From: Palleronia sp. LCG004
GTDB taxonomy: Bacteria; Pseudomonadota; Alphaproteobacteria; Rhodobacterales; Rhodobacteraceae
Assembly (NCBI RefSeq): GCF_032931615.1
Contig: NZ_CP136759.1
Coordinates: 496,001 to 560,000 of the forward strand
Direction: 5' to 3'
DNA: 64,000 nucleotides
Part shown: positions 36,759 through 46,847 of the stretch, one piece after another
Layout: every line of letters starts with the position of its first letter
Position numbering within the stretch: position 1 is the stretch's first letter
Notes under the pieces: model-generated
What the model was told of the DNA's origin: nothing
Seen by the model: only the letters and a program-made list of their open reading frames with translations
Database searches by the model: none
Position numbers and translations under genes: made by a program

Positions 36759-36779
36759 TGCTTACACTTCGAAAGCATT
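36759..36779. promoter_or_regulatory. Inverted repeat in divergent ner/helix-turn-helix promoter region
   Basis: ATGCTT and AAGCAT arms with a nine-base spacer lie in the AT-rich gap between the divergent Ner-like and helix-turn-helix genes, a natural place for an operator shared by both. Confidence 0.35.
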
Positions 36780-36809
36780 TTGCAAGAATTATAAATTTGC
36801 CAGATAGCG

Positions 36810-37355
36810 ATGTTTGTGAAAAATGATGTCGAAATGAAAGAGTCCGGCTTCATCTTCTCGACCTGGCACTATCCAAAACGTGCTAAGTCGTTGTTTCATG
36901 GTTGGAACGATGGCCTTGCGACGATATCCGTCCCGGATGACGATTATCCGGGAAGCTTCACCTTCACCTACCGAAGCGAAGAAGAGGCGCGAGAAGTGTT
37001 CTTACGGCGCCGAAGCATTGCTGATCTCGACGATGTGTTTAACCTGACCCGTCCGGGAATGAGACGGTTTCTTGCTGGGATGCAGATAAATCGCGAGGAC
37101 GAGATCTGTCGGAACCGCGCGGAGGGAATGTCGCTCGCAAAGATAGCGAAGCTGCATCGAACCGGCGCTGCGACTGTAAAGGGGATCCTTGAACACCGAG
37201 GGTTTGAAATCCGTCCTGGAAATACTCTGAAGCGTGAACCGTCTACCGATGATCTTTTACGCGCCAAAGCGGAGGGGAAATCTATCAACGCCATAGCAAA
37301 ACAGTTCGGCGTTCATTGGATGACAATTAAGAGGCGACTCGATGACCTCGACTAG
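36810..37355 (+). CDS. Unknown protein with two helix-turn-helix motifs
   Basis: A 181-residue protein that I do not recognise as a whole. Its C-terminal half carries two recombinase-like helix-turn-helix repeats: AEGMSLAKIAKLHRTGAATV at about 104-124 and AEGKSINAIAKQFGVHWMTI at about 154-174, both of the Hin type. The N-terminal half (residues 10-65) is Trp/Phe/Tyr-rich with no known fold. The gene is divergent from the Ner-like repressor across 136 AT-rich bases and is lower in GC than the chromosome, so it is likely a regulator carried by the element. Confidence 0.65.
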   Translation: MFVKNDVEMKESGFIFSTWHYPKRAKSLFHGWNDGLATISVPDDDYPGSFTFTYRSEEEAREVFLRRRSIADLDDVFNLTRPGMRRFLAGMQINREDEICRNRAEGMSLAKIAKLHRTGAATVKGILEHRGFEIRPGNTLKREPSTDDLLRAKAEGKSINAIAKQFGVHWMTIKRRLDDLD

Positions 37356-38077
37356 CAAGCATCCGAACTCGTTGCCTGTACCAGACGCACGTCAACTCGT
37401 TTGTCGGTTAGGAGCGGTACCGCTATGGGACTGGGCCTGAGCGTTGGGGCACTTTGCGCGGTCTTTCGCGCGGCGGTCGTTTACCGCGAAAATCTGCTGT
37501 CTGAGGGTGGCCGATTCTGACGCCTTTCGGGCCCTGAGCGGACATTCGCCCCTCGGTCCAGATGCTGCAGTCGCGCTCCGCATTGCGGACATTGCATCAT
37601 GAGAGCAGCATTTCCCTATCCTGGATGACGGCATCGCGGACGAAGCTGCGGTTCGCGTCACCAATTTGACTGTCCGCTTCGGCAATGCCAATGCCAATAC
37701 TGTCCTCGCCAATGCGCAGCCGGCTCAGGAAAAGAAGATCATGGCGACAACAAGATCCCAGGCTCGTCCCTTTGCCCCTCCTTGAGATCCGACAGGACGA
37801 CGAATATCCAGGCTGGGTCAAAGAGGGGCGGCGAAATGTGCTGCCTTGTTCTCGCGAATTTGGAAATCTGACATCTCTGAGACGGCAACTTCTCGGGCCC
37901 GAACCCTTCGGGTCCAATCACGCAGGTTGTCAGCGTGATGTCGCCCGAACAGCGCTGTCGGACAAATTGGAATTGGTCCGACAGCGCCATTTTCGTCTAG
38001 GCGCTTCAGTAGCTACCTAAGAGTGAAAACCGCTCCAAAAATCCGCGACCAGCTCTCAGCTTGGCGGGACGACCGCG
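37356..38077. other. 720-base region without an assignable gene
   Basis: Overlapping frames of about 100 codons occur on both strands, but none has a recognisable domain or a good ribosome site. Two copies of GCGGACATT are present (near 37539 and 37585). The stretch looks like decayed or rearranged DNA between cargo units. Confidence 0.45.
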
Positions 38078-39049
38078 TTACATGTGCTGCCATTCTTCTG
38101 GAACCCAAGCGTAGGCCCCGTCTTTTTCTTCGACATGACCGATACCAGGGAACGGCAAATGGGTGCCCGCAACGGCAATCTCGTCGGCAACCACCATATC
38201 CAGAACACGGCGGCGCGTCTCGGCGGCCTGCGCGCTATCTGCGTCAAAGGCGATACCGGCATCGGGGTGGCTGAACTGCAGCGACGCCACAGCTGTGCTG
38301 TCTCCCCATATGATCAACTGATCAGAGCCATCCGACACACGGAGCCCGCTGTGTCCTGGGGTATGCCCCGGCATTGCCAAAGTGGTGAGCCCGCCACCAA
38401 GATCCGTATTGTCGCCAAACATCTCAGTCCGCTGGGTGTAGGCCTCGCTGACAGCACGTGCCAGGGCAAAAAAACCTTGCGACGATTCCGGCGCACCCGA
38501 CGCGATCGTCTCGTCCGTCCAGAAGGCATGATCGGTTTCGCTGACATGCAACGATGCATTCGGGAAGACCGGGCCATTATCTCCCATGAGTCCCCCGATG
38601 TGATCCGGGTGCATGTGAGTCAACACAATGCGCGTGACGTCTTCAGGTGCAACGCCAAGCGATTCCAGCAATGTGCGCAACCGGCCTGCCGTTGGTCCAA
38701 AGGAACCGCCCGCACCAGCATCGACCAAGCTGACCTGGTCCCCCTGACGAATGACGTGAGTACTGATCGCTAGCGGAATCGGGTTTGCGGGGTCAAGATA
38801 AGCCGCCTTTAGTGCTTCCTCGATTTGCTCCTCCCCGAGGTTCGTAACAAGGTTCTGTTCGAGTCCAAAATACCCGTCTAGCAATGTCGTCACGCGCAGA
38901 TTGCCGACCATACGGTCATAGAAGGTTGGAAGTGGTGCCATCGTATGGGCCGCGGCCTGCAGGACCTGTGGGCGTCCGGCTGCAAGAAGAGCAGCCCCAC
39001 CCGCGGCGCCGAGGATCATTCCACGGCGCGAAAGATCGAAAGAAGTCAT
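38078..39049 (-). CDS. Tat-exported metallo-beta-lactamase-fold hydrolase
   Basis: A 323-residue MBL-fold enzyme. The N-terminus has a twin-arginine signal (LSRRGMILGAAGG) with a hydrophobic run ending near AAAH. The zinc motif THMHPDHIGG is followed by MPGHTPGHS, the Asp in IWGDSTAVASLQF and the late His in AGTHLPFPGIGH. The family nearest by pattern is the lactonase/methyl parathion hydrolase group, so quorum-signal lactones or organophosphates are possible substrates; the sequence does not decide. It stands alone, minus strand, in the cargo region. Confidence 0.82.
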   Translation of the reverse strand: MTSFDLSRRGMILGAAGGAALLAAGRPQVLQAAAHTMAPLPTFYDRMVGNLRVTTLLDGYFGLEQNLVTNLGEEQIEEALKAAYLDPANPIPLAISTHVIRQGDQVSLVDAGAGGSFGPTAGRLRTLLESLGVAPEDVTRIVLTHMHPDHIGGLMGDNGPVFPNASLHVSETDHAFWTDETIASGAPESSQGFFALARAVSEAYTQRTEMFGDNTDLGGGLTTLAMPGHTPGHSGLRVSDGSDQLIIWGDSTAVASLQFSHPDAGIAFDADSAQAAETRRRVLDMVVADEIAVAGTHLPFPGIGHVEEKDGAYAWVPEEWQHM

Positions 39050-39315
39050 GAGTTATTCCCTGTTTCAAATGCAGAACTTCAATTCTGCGAATTGTATGCG
39101 TTTATTCAAATAGGTCTGAATTTCAGTTGACCAACCGCTGAGAGCATAGACAGACCAAAGGCCCTCGAACGAACAGCGGACATCTTGCGGATTTGCGGCA
39201 TTCCACAACTCGGGCTCGGAGCGGACGTGGGATGCAGGGCAGAAACCTGTGATATAATTGCATAGTCAACGTCGGGTTGTCGTTGTGGAGGGCATGGCGG
39301 ATCGGAGGATCAGTC

Positions 39316-39948
39316 ATGGAAACACCAAACCTACCAGCCATTCGCGCACTTCGCCCTGCATGGAACAAGGGCCGCATCGTCGGGCAGAAACGACCACTGA
39401 AGCCAAAGCATGTTTGGGCAATCCGCGTTCGACTTGAACTGGCCGAGAACCATCGCGACCTCGCGCTGTTCAATATGGCCATCGACAGTAAACTTCGAGG
39501 CTGTGACCTGGTGAAGATGAAAGTCGTCGACGTCATGGCGTCTGGTCAGATCAAGGAGCGTGCCACGGTGCTGCAAAGCAAGACGCAGAAACCGGTACGC
39601 TTCGAGATTTCCGAAGGCACCCGGACCTCAGTCGCGGAGTGGATGGAGGATGAACTCATGGTCGGCTCAGAGTACCTTTGGCCGGGCCGCTTCCATGAGC
39701 GTCTTCATATCTCGACCCGCCAGTACGCGCGGATCGTCCGCGATTGGGTCACTTCGATCGGTTTAGAGGCGAGTGCCTACGGCACGCATTCGATGAGGCG
39801 AACAAAGGTAACCCAGATCTACAAGAAGACCGGCAACTTGCGTGCGGTCCAGCTTCTGCTTGGACACACCAAGATGGACAGCACCGTCAGATATCTGGGT
39901 GTTGAACTCGAAGATGCCTTGGCGATTGCTGAAGCAATTGAGATCTAA
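39316..39948 (+). CDS. Short tyrosine recombinase, intact copy
   Basis: A 210-residue tyrosine recombinase of FimB-like size. Catalytic residues are visible: Arg in SKLRGCDLVKMK, Lys in LQSKTQKPVRF, His-x-x-Arg in GTHSMRRTKV, His in LLLGHTKM and Tyr in TVRYLGVE. It has no N-terminal SAM-like core-binding domain of usual size, as in invertase-type members. GGAGG lies before the ATG at 39316; the frame is open to 39277. A close paralogue (about four fifths identical by eye and of the same length) lies at 45080. A terminator hairpin follows the stop. Confidence 0.87.
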   Translation: METPNLPAIRALRPAWNKGRIVGQKRPLKPKHVWAIRVRLELAENHRDLALFNMAIDSKLRGCDLVKMKVVDVMASGQIKERATVLQSKTQKPVRFEISEGTRTSVAEWMEDELMVGSEYLWPGRFHERLHISTRQYARIVRDWVTSIGLEASAYGTHSMRRTKVTQIYKKTGNLRAVQLLLGHTKMDSTVRYLGVELEDALAIAEAIEI

Positions 39949-39952
39949 ACCG

Positions 39953-39979
39953 AAGGGCCGTTCGCGAGGACGGCCCTTT
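39953..39979 (+). terminator. Rho-independent terminator after the intact recombinase
   Basis: AAGGGCCGT and ACGGCCCTT pair perfectly around an 8-base loop and end in TTT, five bases after the recombinase stop codon. Confidence 0.8.
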
Positions 39980-40273
39980 GCGGACATTCGCAAGTGGGTC
40001 AGCTGCCGCGGCGTAGCTTCACCGAAGCGGTCGTTCGTGCGTAGCGCAGCATTTTTCGACGGCAGACATCGGCTGAGCGGGACCTTCCTGCCGTTCGCCA
40101 CATCTGCTCAGTATTTGCTGCGCCTGCAATCGCGTTTCGTATTAGGGCGAGCTAAGGACCTTCGCCGCGAAGACCGGATGGTTTCGAAAAACCTGCGAAA
40201 CCAGACTTTGTCGGCTCCGTGGCATCCAGTTATATGAACCGCGCCGGGTTTGCCGGAGACCGTTTGCTTCACT

Positions 40274-41179
40274 TTATGCGACCATATCGAGCGCGGCACG
40301 CTGCGCATAGTAGTTGGCTTCGGCCTCGACAGGCGGGATGTTCCCGATGGGTTCAAGCAGCCGGCGGTTGTTGAACCAGTCCACCCATTCGAGGGTCGCC
40401 ATCTCAACAGCCTCGAGGTTTTTCCAAGGACCGCGACGGCGAATGACCTCGGTCTTGTAGAGGCCATTGATCGTTTCGGCCAATGCGTTGTCGTAGCTGT
40501 CTCCGACGCTTCCTACTGAGGGCTCGATGCCAGCGTCGGCCAAGCGCTCGGTGTAGCGGATGGAAACGTATTGGGACCCGCGATCGCTGTGATGCACCAG
40601 GCTGCCGTCACCATCGGGGCGTCGTTTGTAGAGTGCCTGCTCCAGCGCATCCAGAACGAAGTCCGTCTTAGCCGACCCTGACACCCGCCAGCCCACGATG
40701 TGGTTGGCGAATGTGTCGATCACGAAGGCCACGTAAACGAAGCCGGCCCAGGTCGAGACGTAGGTGAAGTCGCTCACCCACAGCACGTTCGGTGCCGGGG
40801 CCCGGAACTGGCGGTTCACCTTGTCTTGCGGACATGGTGCCGACATATCGCCTTGCGTGGTCTTGATGACCTTGCCACGCACGGCCCCACGCAGCCCGAT
40901 CTGGGTCATCAGCCGCGCCACCGTGCAACGGGCGACATCAAAGCCTTCCCGTCTGAGCTGGTGCCAGGCTTTGCGCACGCCGTAGACTTTGAAGTTGGCG
41001 TCCCAGATCCGCTGAATCTCGGGACGCAATGCTGCATCCCTTTGTTGTCGCGCCGACGCCTTGGATGGATCGGCACGGATGGCCAGGTGCGCATAATACG
41101 TCGATGGGGCGATCGGCAGAACCCGGCAGATCGGCTCGACCCCATAGACGACACGATGATCGTCGATAAACCCGATCAT
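40274..41179 (-). CDS. IS3-family transposase, OrfB (catalytic)
   Basis: A 301-residue integrase-fold transposase. The DDE residues are in [21 protein letters not shown] and [14 protein letters not shown]. The N-terminal [21 protein letters not shown] is typical of IS3-family OrfB. It overlaps OrfA by four bases (ATGA); a fused product by frameshifting is usual in this family, although no clear A-rich slippery sequence is seen here. Confidence 0.93.
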   Translation of the reverse strand: MIGFIDDHRVVYGVEPICRVLPIAPSTYYAHLAIRADPSKASARQQRDAALRPEIQRIWDANFKVYGVRKAWHQLRREGFDVARCTVARLMTQIGLRGAVRGKVIKTTQGDMSAPCPQDKVNRQFRAPAPNVLWVSDFTYVSTWAGFVYVAFVIDTFANHIVGWRVSGSAKTDFVLDALEQALYKRRPDGDGSLVHHSDRGSQYVSIRYTERLADAGIEPSVGSVGDSYDNALAETINGLYKTEVIRRRGPWKNLEAVEMATLEWVDWFNNRRLLEPIGNIPPVEAEANYYAQRAALDMVA

Positions 41180-41508
41180 CGCTTCAACGGGCGGTCGAGC
41201 TCCGCCTGAGCGAAATAAGCTGATGCTTTGCGGAGGATCTCGTTCGCCTGACGCAGCTCACGGTTCTCGCGTTCAAGCAGCTTGATCCGATCGCGCTCGT
41301 CGCTACTCGTGCCACCCGCAGCACCGGCGTCCTTGGCGGCCTTCCTCAGCCAGACTGCAAGCGTCTGCGGAATACAGCCGATCTTCGGTGCAATCGCCGC
41401 TATCGCGGCGCCCTGCGTTTCATAGGAACTCTGGTGTTCCAGCACCATCCGCACCGCGCGGGCGCGAACCTCAGGTGAATAGCGGTTGGCCATCTTGCTC
41501 TTTTCCAT
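41176..41508 (-). CDS. IS3-family transposase, OrfA (DNA binding)
   Basis: A 110-residue protein with a helix-turn-helix ([17 protein letters not shown] to [15 protein letters not shown]) and a C-terminal leucine zipper ([18 protein letters not shown]). It binds the element's ends and pairs with OrfB. An AAGG site precedes the ATG at 41508; another ATG lies nine bases earlier. Confidence 0.9.
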   Translation of the reverse strand: MEKSKMANRYSPEVRARAVRMVLEHQSSYETQGAAIAAIAPKIGCIPQTLAVWLRKAAKDAGAAGGTSSDERDRIKLLERENRELRQANEILRKASAYFAQAELDRPLKR

Positions 41509-41559
41509 GACTCTCATCCTTCTCAGGTTTCAAGTCTCCGGCAAACCCGGCGCGGTTCA

Positions 41560-41905
41560 ATATGCTGCGCGCCGCGCGACCGCTCCGCGCCCAGAGCGAC
41601 CGAGGTGCGCCAGCTCCAGTTTGCATTTGCAGCGACCTGACGTGAGATATGAAGGGCCCGAAGCGGAAGCATCGCGCTGGCGCGGAACTGCGAAAAGTAA
41701 CCTTAGCCGCGCGCGACACTTTTTGGTAAAATACGTACGGAGTTGCTATTCGCTTTGGGGGCCGAGCTTACGCTGCGACCGCGAAGCCATCCACAGGGTT
41801 GGCGGGAAGCGGATCTTTGCTGCGAACCGAACGAAGGTTAGCTTTGCGGTTTACCTCCAATGAACAGGGGGAATTACACCCAAGGAGTTTTTTCGGAGCA
41901 TTGTC
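41560..41905. other. Gap between IS3 element and the 881-residue gene
   Basis: About 345 bases with no recognisable gene. The promoter and ribosome site of the 881-residue gene lie at its right end (AAGGAG at 41882). A gene that once joined both sides of the IS3 element could not be reconstructed. Confidence 0.45.
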
Positions 41906-44551
41906 TTGGCTGGTTTTCTCTTCAAGGATCGGGAGTATTCGACCCCCATCCAGTTCACCATCGACCTCTTCGGCGCTGTGGTGGCGATCTGGGCGGTGCT
42001 GCAGATTGGCATCTTCATCGAACCCAAGGTGCTGCTCGGGGCGCAGGTTCTGCAATACCTTCTGCCAGCCGTTGCGCTTGCGGTCGTGCTCATTCATATG
42101 GGCCTGCGCGCGCTGCGGATAGGCCGGGCGCTGCGCTCCGGCTTGCGGCTTCCTCGGTGGCGGATCACCGGTAGGCTGGCGATCCTGTGGGCGGGGCTAT
42201 TTCCCGCGACCTGGGCAGAACGGTCCGCCGACCGCGTCTTTCGCGGCGAATGGCATTACCTCGCAGCCTTAACCTTCTGCATCAGCGGGTTCTATGGCTT
42301 CGCGTCTGTCAACATCTCGGACCGGCTCGACGTCCAACAGATCGCGCAGGAAGAGATCGGACAGCGTGGGATGCGGTTCTCGACTGAGAGCTACCGCAAC
42401 GCATTCTATTTCCAGAACGCCAAGTCGCTCGACCTTTTCCACGAGGCCTTTGGCGTGGACCAAGACCGGATGAGATGGGACATGTTCGAGCTCACCCTGA
42501 GCCGCCCGGCCCCCTTCACCGGCCGCCCGATGTTGCACGAGTTGATCGACCGCGCCGATTGCGACGACCTTGCGGAGGACGCAACACTGACCGCGGACCA
42601 GAGTCGGCGGCGCTGCGACGCGCGGGTCGACGCTTTCCTCGACATCTTCGACGCCGAGGTGCGGCGCGGGCCGCCATGGCACGCGGCGGCGCTCGGCTGG
42701 ATCGGGATCGCCCGGGCGGAGCGCGAGGAGCCGGAGGCGCTTAAGTATCTCGACCCCGGGGCGCTCGACTTCCGCTTCGCGCTTCTCAACGAGCGCGGCG
42801 CTTCGGATTTCGACTGGGATGGCGAGGCGGGCAATTTCGACGGCGACAGCGAGGCTCAGCGTTTGGCGGTGTCCGTGCTCGCCCATGCGCTGAGCCGCCG
42901 CGCCGGGCACCTGAGCGCGCGGCTTGCCCAAGACTACGGCCTCACGCTCGACGCCGACGGCTTACTGCCCGCGGGCGCGGCCCCGCCGGACACGCCGGAT
43001 TTCGACGAGCTGCACAACCTCGCCGTCGCCGACCCGCTGACGGCGCTGCAGATCCTGCACGAGCGCAATGGCCGCGTAACCGCCGCGCGGCTGGCGTGGA
43101 CGGTCGAGGAACTCGACGCGATGTACGCCGCCATCTGCGCGGCTACGCCCGGACGGGTCGCGCACTTCGCTGCCCGCGCGGCGGGTCCGGTGCGCGACTG
43201 CGACCTCTCGCGTGCTGACCCCCAGATCGGACCGCGCGCCCTTGGTGGCTGGACGGCGGCGCTAGTCCTCGAGCCCCTGGACGACGAACCCGACACGATG
43301 CTGGCGCATTGGGGCCGCCTTACCAGCCTGGTGGATGACGGTACGACGCGCTCGGCGCGGATCAGGGGGCTAGGCGCGGTGGCGCTCCGGGACGAGCGGC
43401 TGCTCTGGGTGCCCGAGGATGCCGAGCTTCCGCTCATCGCGGCCGTGGGCACGCGACCCGGCCTCTTCGCGGGCCAGGGCCACATCTTCCTTCTGCACGA
43501 CGGGGCCGCGACCGCCGCAATCAAGTTGAAGAAAGGCGGGAAGGGCGCGGCGAGTTTCGAGATCGTGCCTCCGTTGCAGGAGGTCACGGCGGCGATCCCC
43601 ACGGACCTGCTCGAGTTGCGCCTGCCTCTGCAAGTCCGCGCCCGCGCCGAGGGCGCGGAGGTTCTGCTCGGCGTCTCGGGTGCCACAAGCGATGCGCCCT
43701 TCCGGATGCGGTCCATGGCCGAGAACTGGCGCGACATCCCGATCCCGCCCGGTGCGAAGCAGGTGACGCTGGTCGTTCTGGTTCCAAAGGGGGGCGCGCG
43801 AGACACTGTCCTGAGCTTCTCGATCGAGGAAAAGACCGGCCTCACCTGCCGGCCGGGCCCGGCGGGGCTAGTCGGTCCGGGCATAGAAAGCGAAACGCGA
43901 CTCATGCCCGAGGCCGATGCGCTCGGGGCGTGCCGTTTCGCCGTTCGCGAGGCGGTGGATACGGAATTCGAAGCGTCAGGCTTCGCGCCGCTCGACGTGG
44001 ATTACTCCATCTTGCGCACTGGCCCTTACAAACCCGGCTCCACCGATTGCACGACCCTGGCGGAGGCGGGGGCGACCGAGAGCGTTTTAACGGCGTTCGG
44101 GGTCGAGGACGATGTCGAGCGGGTGTCGGGCGCGCTCGATCCTGGCTGTTATGCGGTCGAGTGGAACACCGCCGCCGCCGAAGTCGCAGCGCCCTTCACC
44201 ATGCGCATCGCCGCCACCGCAACCGTGCCCGGCGCGACAAGCGGATCAGCGATCCCGATTGCGCAAAGCGGGCGTTTCGAGATGAACCGAGGCGACCCAC
44301 TCGCGGACCGCGCGGAGATGTGGGTCGACGTCTCAGACGTGAGCCGGCCGGCGCGCATCGTGGTCGAAGGCTTCGAGGGAGACATCGACCTAACGGTCTT
44401 CGATGCCGACAACGTCGAGATCGACAGGGCCCTCAGCGTCGAGACGCCGGAGATCTTGGAGACCGACCTGACAGATGCGACGCGGATCAAGGTAACGCAA
44501 GTTGCGGGCGAACCAGCAGCGCTCGGGGCGTTCACGTTGCGCATCGACTGA
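41906..44551 (+). CDS. Large membrane protein with C-terminal beta-rich domain, unknown
   Basis: I do not recognise this 881-residue protein. Three hydrophobic helices occur at about residues 17-38, 46-68 and 115-137, with a basic RIGRALRSGLRLPRWR loop between the second and third. The rest is a large soluble part. Residues 150-460 are acidic and helical. The final 100 residues (WVDVSDVSRPARIVVEGFEG, DIDLTVFDAD, LGAFTLRID) resemble pre-peptidase C-terminal-type beta domains, and a similar segment (DTEFEASGFAPLDVDYSI, GCYAVEW) lies before it. The start is a TTG with CGGAGC upstream; no ATG fits. GC content is high. It is alone on its strand, flanked by IS3 and a recombinase. Confidence 0.7.
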   Translation: MAGFLFKDREYSTPIQFTIDLFGAVVAIWAVLQIGIFIEPKVLLGAQVLQYLLPAVALAVVLIHMGLRALRIGRALRSGLRLPRWRITGRLAILWAGLFPATWAERSADRVFRGEWHYLAALTFCISGFYGFASVNISDRLDVQQIAQEEIGQRGMRFSTESYRNAFYFQNAKSLDLFHEAFGVDQDRMRWDMFELTLSRPAPFTGRPMLHELIDRADCDDLAEDATLTADQSRRRCDARVDAFLDIFDAEVRRGPPWHAAALGWIGIARAEREEPEALKYLDPGALDFRFALLNERGASDFDWDGEAGNFDGDSEAQRLAVSVLAHALSRRAGHLSARLAQDYGLTLDADGLLPAGAAPPDTPDFDELHNLAVADPLTALQILHERNGRVTAARLAWTVEELDAMYAAICAATPGRVAHFAARAAGPVRDCDLSRADPQIGPRALGGWTAALVLEPLDDEPDTMLAHWGRLTSLVDDGTTRSARIRGLGAVALRDERLLWVPEDAELPLIAAVGTRPGLFAGQGHIFLLHDGAATAAIKLKKGGKGAASFEIVPPLQEVTAAIPTDLLELRLPLQVRARAEGAEVLLGVSGATSDAPFRMRSMAENWRDIPIPPGAKQVTLVVLVPKGGARDTVLSFSIEEKTGLTCRPGPAGLVGPGIESETRLMPEADALGACRFAVREAVDTEFEASGFAPLDVDYSILRTGPYKPGSTDCTTLAEAGATESVLTAFGVEDDVERVSGALDPGCYAVEWNTAAAEVAAPFTMRIAATATVPGATSGSAIPIAQSGRFEMNRGDPLADRAEMWVDVSDVSRPARIVVEGFEGDIDLTVFDADNVEIDRALSVETPEILETDLTDATRIKVTQVAGEPAALGAFTLRID

Positions 44552-45079
44552 ACCTGAGCCGGTAGAGGCGCGCTTTCTGCGGTCACTGACCTTATCGGGC
44601 TCCTTGATCCCGAATACGGAAAATTCCGTGAGCCATTCCGCTTCTACTTGTTTGACAAACAGCGATTATTCACCACGGCCTTCTTGAGCTTTTCATCGCT
44701 CGCCCAGTGATCAAACTCAGCCGTTCGGCGTAGTAAGCTGGCCGGAAGCCATTGCGGTATTCGATTTGACGCGCCTTCGACCTTTGCGACGAGATGCACA
44801 AGCAGACGGTTAGTCGTTGGCTTAGTTTGCTACGGAGGCCAAGTTGCTACGGCATGTATCCACGGCAGCTTTGACCCGAGGCAACGCAGCATCCTAGCGC
44901 TCGGTGAGGGGCCTGGAAGGGCCTCGTAACGCCCCGCGCGCAGCTGCACCTGCAAAACTCAACTGGCGCAACTGGGTCACTCTGGGCTCGAAGCCGACTT
45001 TCGCCGCGGATTTGTGGTATGGTGATGCGTCGGCGAAGTGTCGAAGACGTGGCGGGACCGGTGGAGCGGAGGAACCACC
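44552..45079. other. 530-base region without a gene
   Basis: No credible coding frame was seen. A short palindrome (ACGGAA, AA, TTCCGT) lies at 44616-44629. The right end leads into the interrupted recombinase and carries its GGAGG site. Confidence 0.45.
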
Positions 45080-45484
45080 ATGTCTACCGCCAACCTACCA
45101 GCAATCCGCGCCTGCCGTCCCGCTTGGAACAAGGGACGCATCGTCGGCCAGAAACGTCCGCTGCAACCGAAGCAGGTCTGGGCGATCCGGGTCCGCCTCG
45201 AGATCGCGGAGCGGACTCGCGAGCTGGCGCTCTTCAACCTCGCCATCGATAGCAAGTTGCGAGGCTGCGATTTGGTGCGCCTCAAGGTCGCTGACGTCTA
45301 TGCGGCGGGTCAGGTCAAGCATCGCGCCGCGATCGTTCAGAGCAAGACAAGGCGGCCGGTCAGCTTCGAGATCACCGAAGGAACCCGGAAAGCAATCGGA
45401 GCATGGCTCGAGGCACCGCTGATGGTCGGATCGGAGCATCTCTGGCCCGGAAGGTTCCATGAGCGGCGGCACATCTCGACCCGC

Positions 45485-46847
45485 GATGGTGTCCCGTGCC
45501 GTGGTGTAGCTCACGATGGGCCTAGCGCTTCTGGGCGGGCCGAGCTGGTCAGTTGCACTGTGCTGCAGGCAGGCTGACGGTGAGATCATCGCAGAGAGGG
45601 GCGAGCGTTTCCAGCGTCATGTATCGACCACGCTGCACAGTCCATTCTTCGGTCTGTTCCATGAGGATCGCGCCGACGAGACGGCGTATCGAGGCCTCGT
45701 TGGGAAAGATTCCGACGACATCGGTGCGCCGCTTGATCTCGCCGTTCAGGCGCTCGATGGGGTTTGTCGAGTGCAGCTTGGTGCGGTGTTGCGGGGGAAA
45801 GGTCATGTAGGCCAAGACGTCCTCCTCGGCTCCATCCATGAGCGTTGCGAGCTTCGGCAGCTTGGGCCGCATCTGGTCAGCGACCAGGCGCCACTGCACT
45901 TTGGCCGCCGCGTGGTCCGGTTGAGCAAAGGCCGTGGCGATGAATGCTGAAACGACCCGTCGGCTGTTCTTGCCAGCGTGAGCCAGGGCATTGCGCTGGA
46001 AGTGAACGCGGCAGCGCTGCCAGGTCGTGGACAACACACGCGCCGTCGCGGCCTTGATGCCTTCGTGTGCGTCCGAGATGACGAGCTTCACGCCGTTCAG
46101 ACCGCGACGGACAAGGTCGCGAAGGAACTCGGTCCAGAACGGTTCGGCTTCCGAAGCGCCAATCGCCATACCCAGGACCTCTCGGCGTCCGTCGGTGTTT
46201 ACGCCCACCGCCAGGGTCACCGCGACGCTGACGATGCGACCTCCCTGACGAACCTTGAGGTAGGTGGCGTCAATCCAGAGGTAGGGCCATTCGCCATCGA
46301 TCGGCCGGGTCAAAAATGCATCGACCCGCTCGTCGATTTCTTCGCAGAGCCGACTGACCTGGCTCTTGGAAATGCCTGTGCCGCCCATGGCCTGCACCAG
46401 ATCATCCATAGACCGTGTCGAGACACCGTGGACGTAGGCTTCTTGTATCACGGCTGTCAGCGCCTTCTCTGCGGCCCGCCGCGGCTCGAGGAAGGACGGA
46501 AAGTAGGAGCCCGTGCGCAGTCGGGGGATGCGCAGCTCGACGCTGCCCGCCCGGGTCTGCCAATCCCGGTCGCGGTAACCATTACGTTGCGCCAAACGCT
46601 CAACGCTTTTCTCGCCATAGTCGGCGCCCGTCTTGGCGCCAACCTCAAGGTCCATAAGCCGTTCGGCTGCAAAGCCGATCATCTCGCGGAGTAAATCGGC
46701 ATCGGCGCTCTTTTCCACGAGTGCGCGCAGGTCCATCATCTGTTTGGTCATCGGGTTCAATCCTCGGTTCAGGTTGGTGGTCACAACCCGACCCTACCGA
46801 AAAACCCGATGGCCACCGTAAGCTACACCACCTCCGGGGACGTCACC
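45485..46847 (-). mobile_element. IS256-family insertion sequence, complete
   Basis: The element is 1363 bp. The outer 30 bases of the two ends match as inverted repeats at 22 positions by eye, with a perfect inner block GTGGTGTAGCT. The 8-base duplication CGACCCGC flanks it at 45477-45484 and 46848-46855, the size expected for IS256. One intact transposase frame fills it. Confidence 0.93.
45549..46751 (-). CDS. IS256-family (Mutator-type) transposase
   Basis: A 400-residue DDE transposase. The catalytic acids lie in [30 protein letters not shown] and [16 protein letters not shown], and the [10 protein letters not shown] motif characteristic of the family is present. The ATG at 46751 begins [15 protein letters not shown] as in relatives; a GTG at 46784 is the alternative. 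The frame is full length, so the element is potentially active. Confidence 0.95.
   Translation of the reverse strand: MTKQMMDLRALVEKSADADLLREMIGFAAERLMDLEVGAKTGADYGEKSVERLAQRNGYRDRDWQTRAGSVELRIPRLRTGSYFPSFLEPRRAAEKALTAVIQEAYVHGVSTRSMDDLVQAMGGTGISKSQVSRLCEEIDERVDAFLTRPIDGEWPYLWIDATYLKVRQGGRIVSVAVTLAVGVNTDGRREVLGMAIGASEAEPFWTEFLRDLVRRGLNGVKLVISDAHEGIKAATARVLSTTWQRCRVHFQRNALAHAGKNSRRVVSAFIATAFAQPDHAAAKVQWRLVADQMRPKLPKLATLMDGAEEDVLAYMTFPPQHRTKLHSTNPIERLNGEIKRRTDVVGIFPNEASIRRLVGAILMEQTEEWTVQRGRYMTLETLAPLCDDLTVSLPAAQCN

Larger units (their letters stand above)
40235..41559 (-). mobile_element. IS3-family insertion sequence, complete
   Basis: The element is 1325 bp. Perfect 26-base inverted repeats begin TGAACCGCGCCGGG at 40235 and end at 41559. 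A 3-base target duplication ATA flanks it (40232-40234 and 41560-41562), normal for IS3. Both transposase frames are intact, so it may be active. Confidence 0.93.

Noticed and set aside
30311-37355. CRISPR array or guide-RNA system associated with the transposition genes
   Set aside because: No regularly spaced repeats and no Cas gene are seen near tnsABC or tniQ; the presence of TnsA and a large TniQ favours protein-guided targeting.
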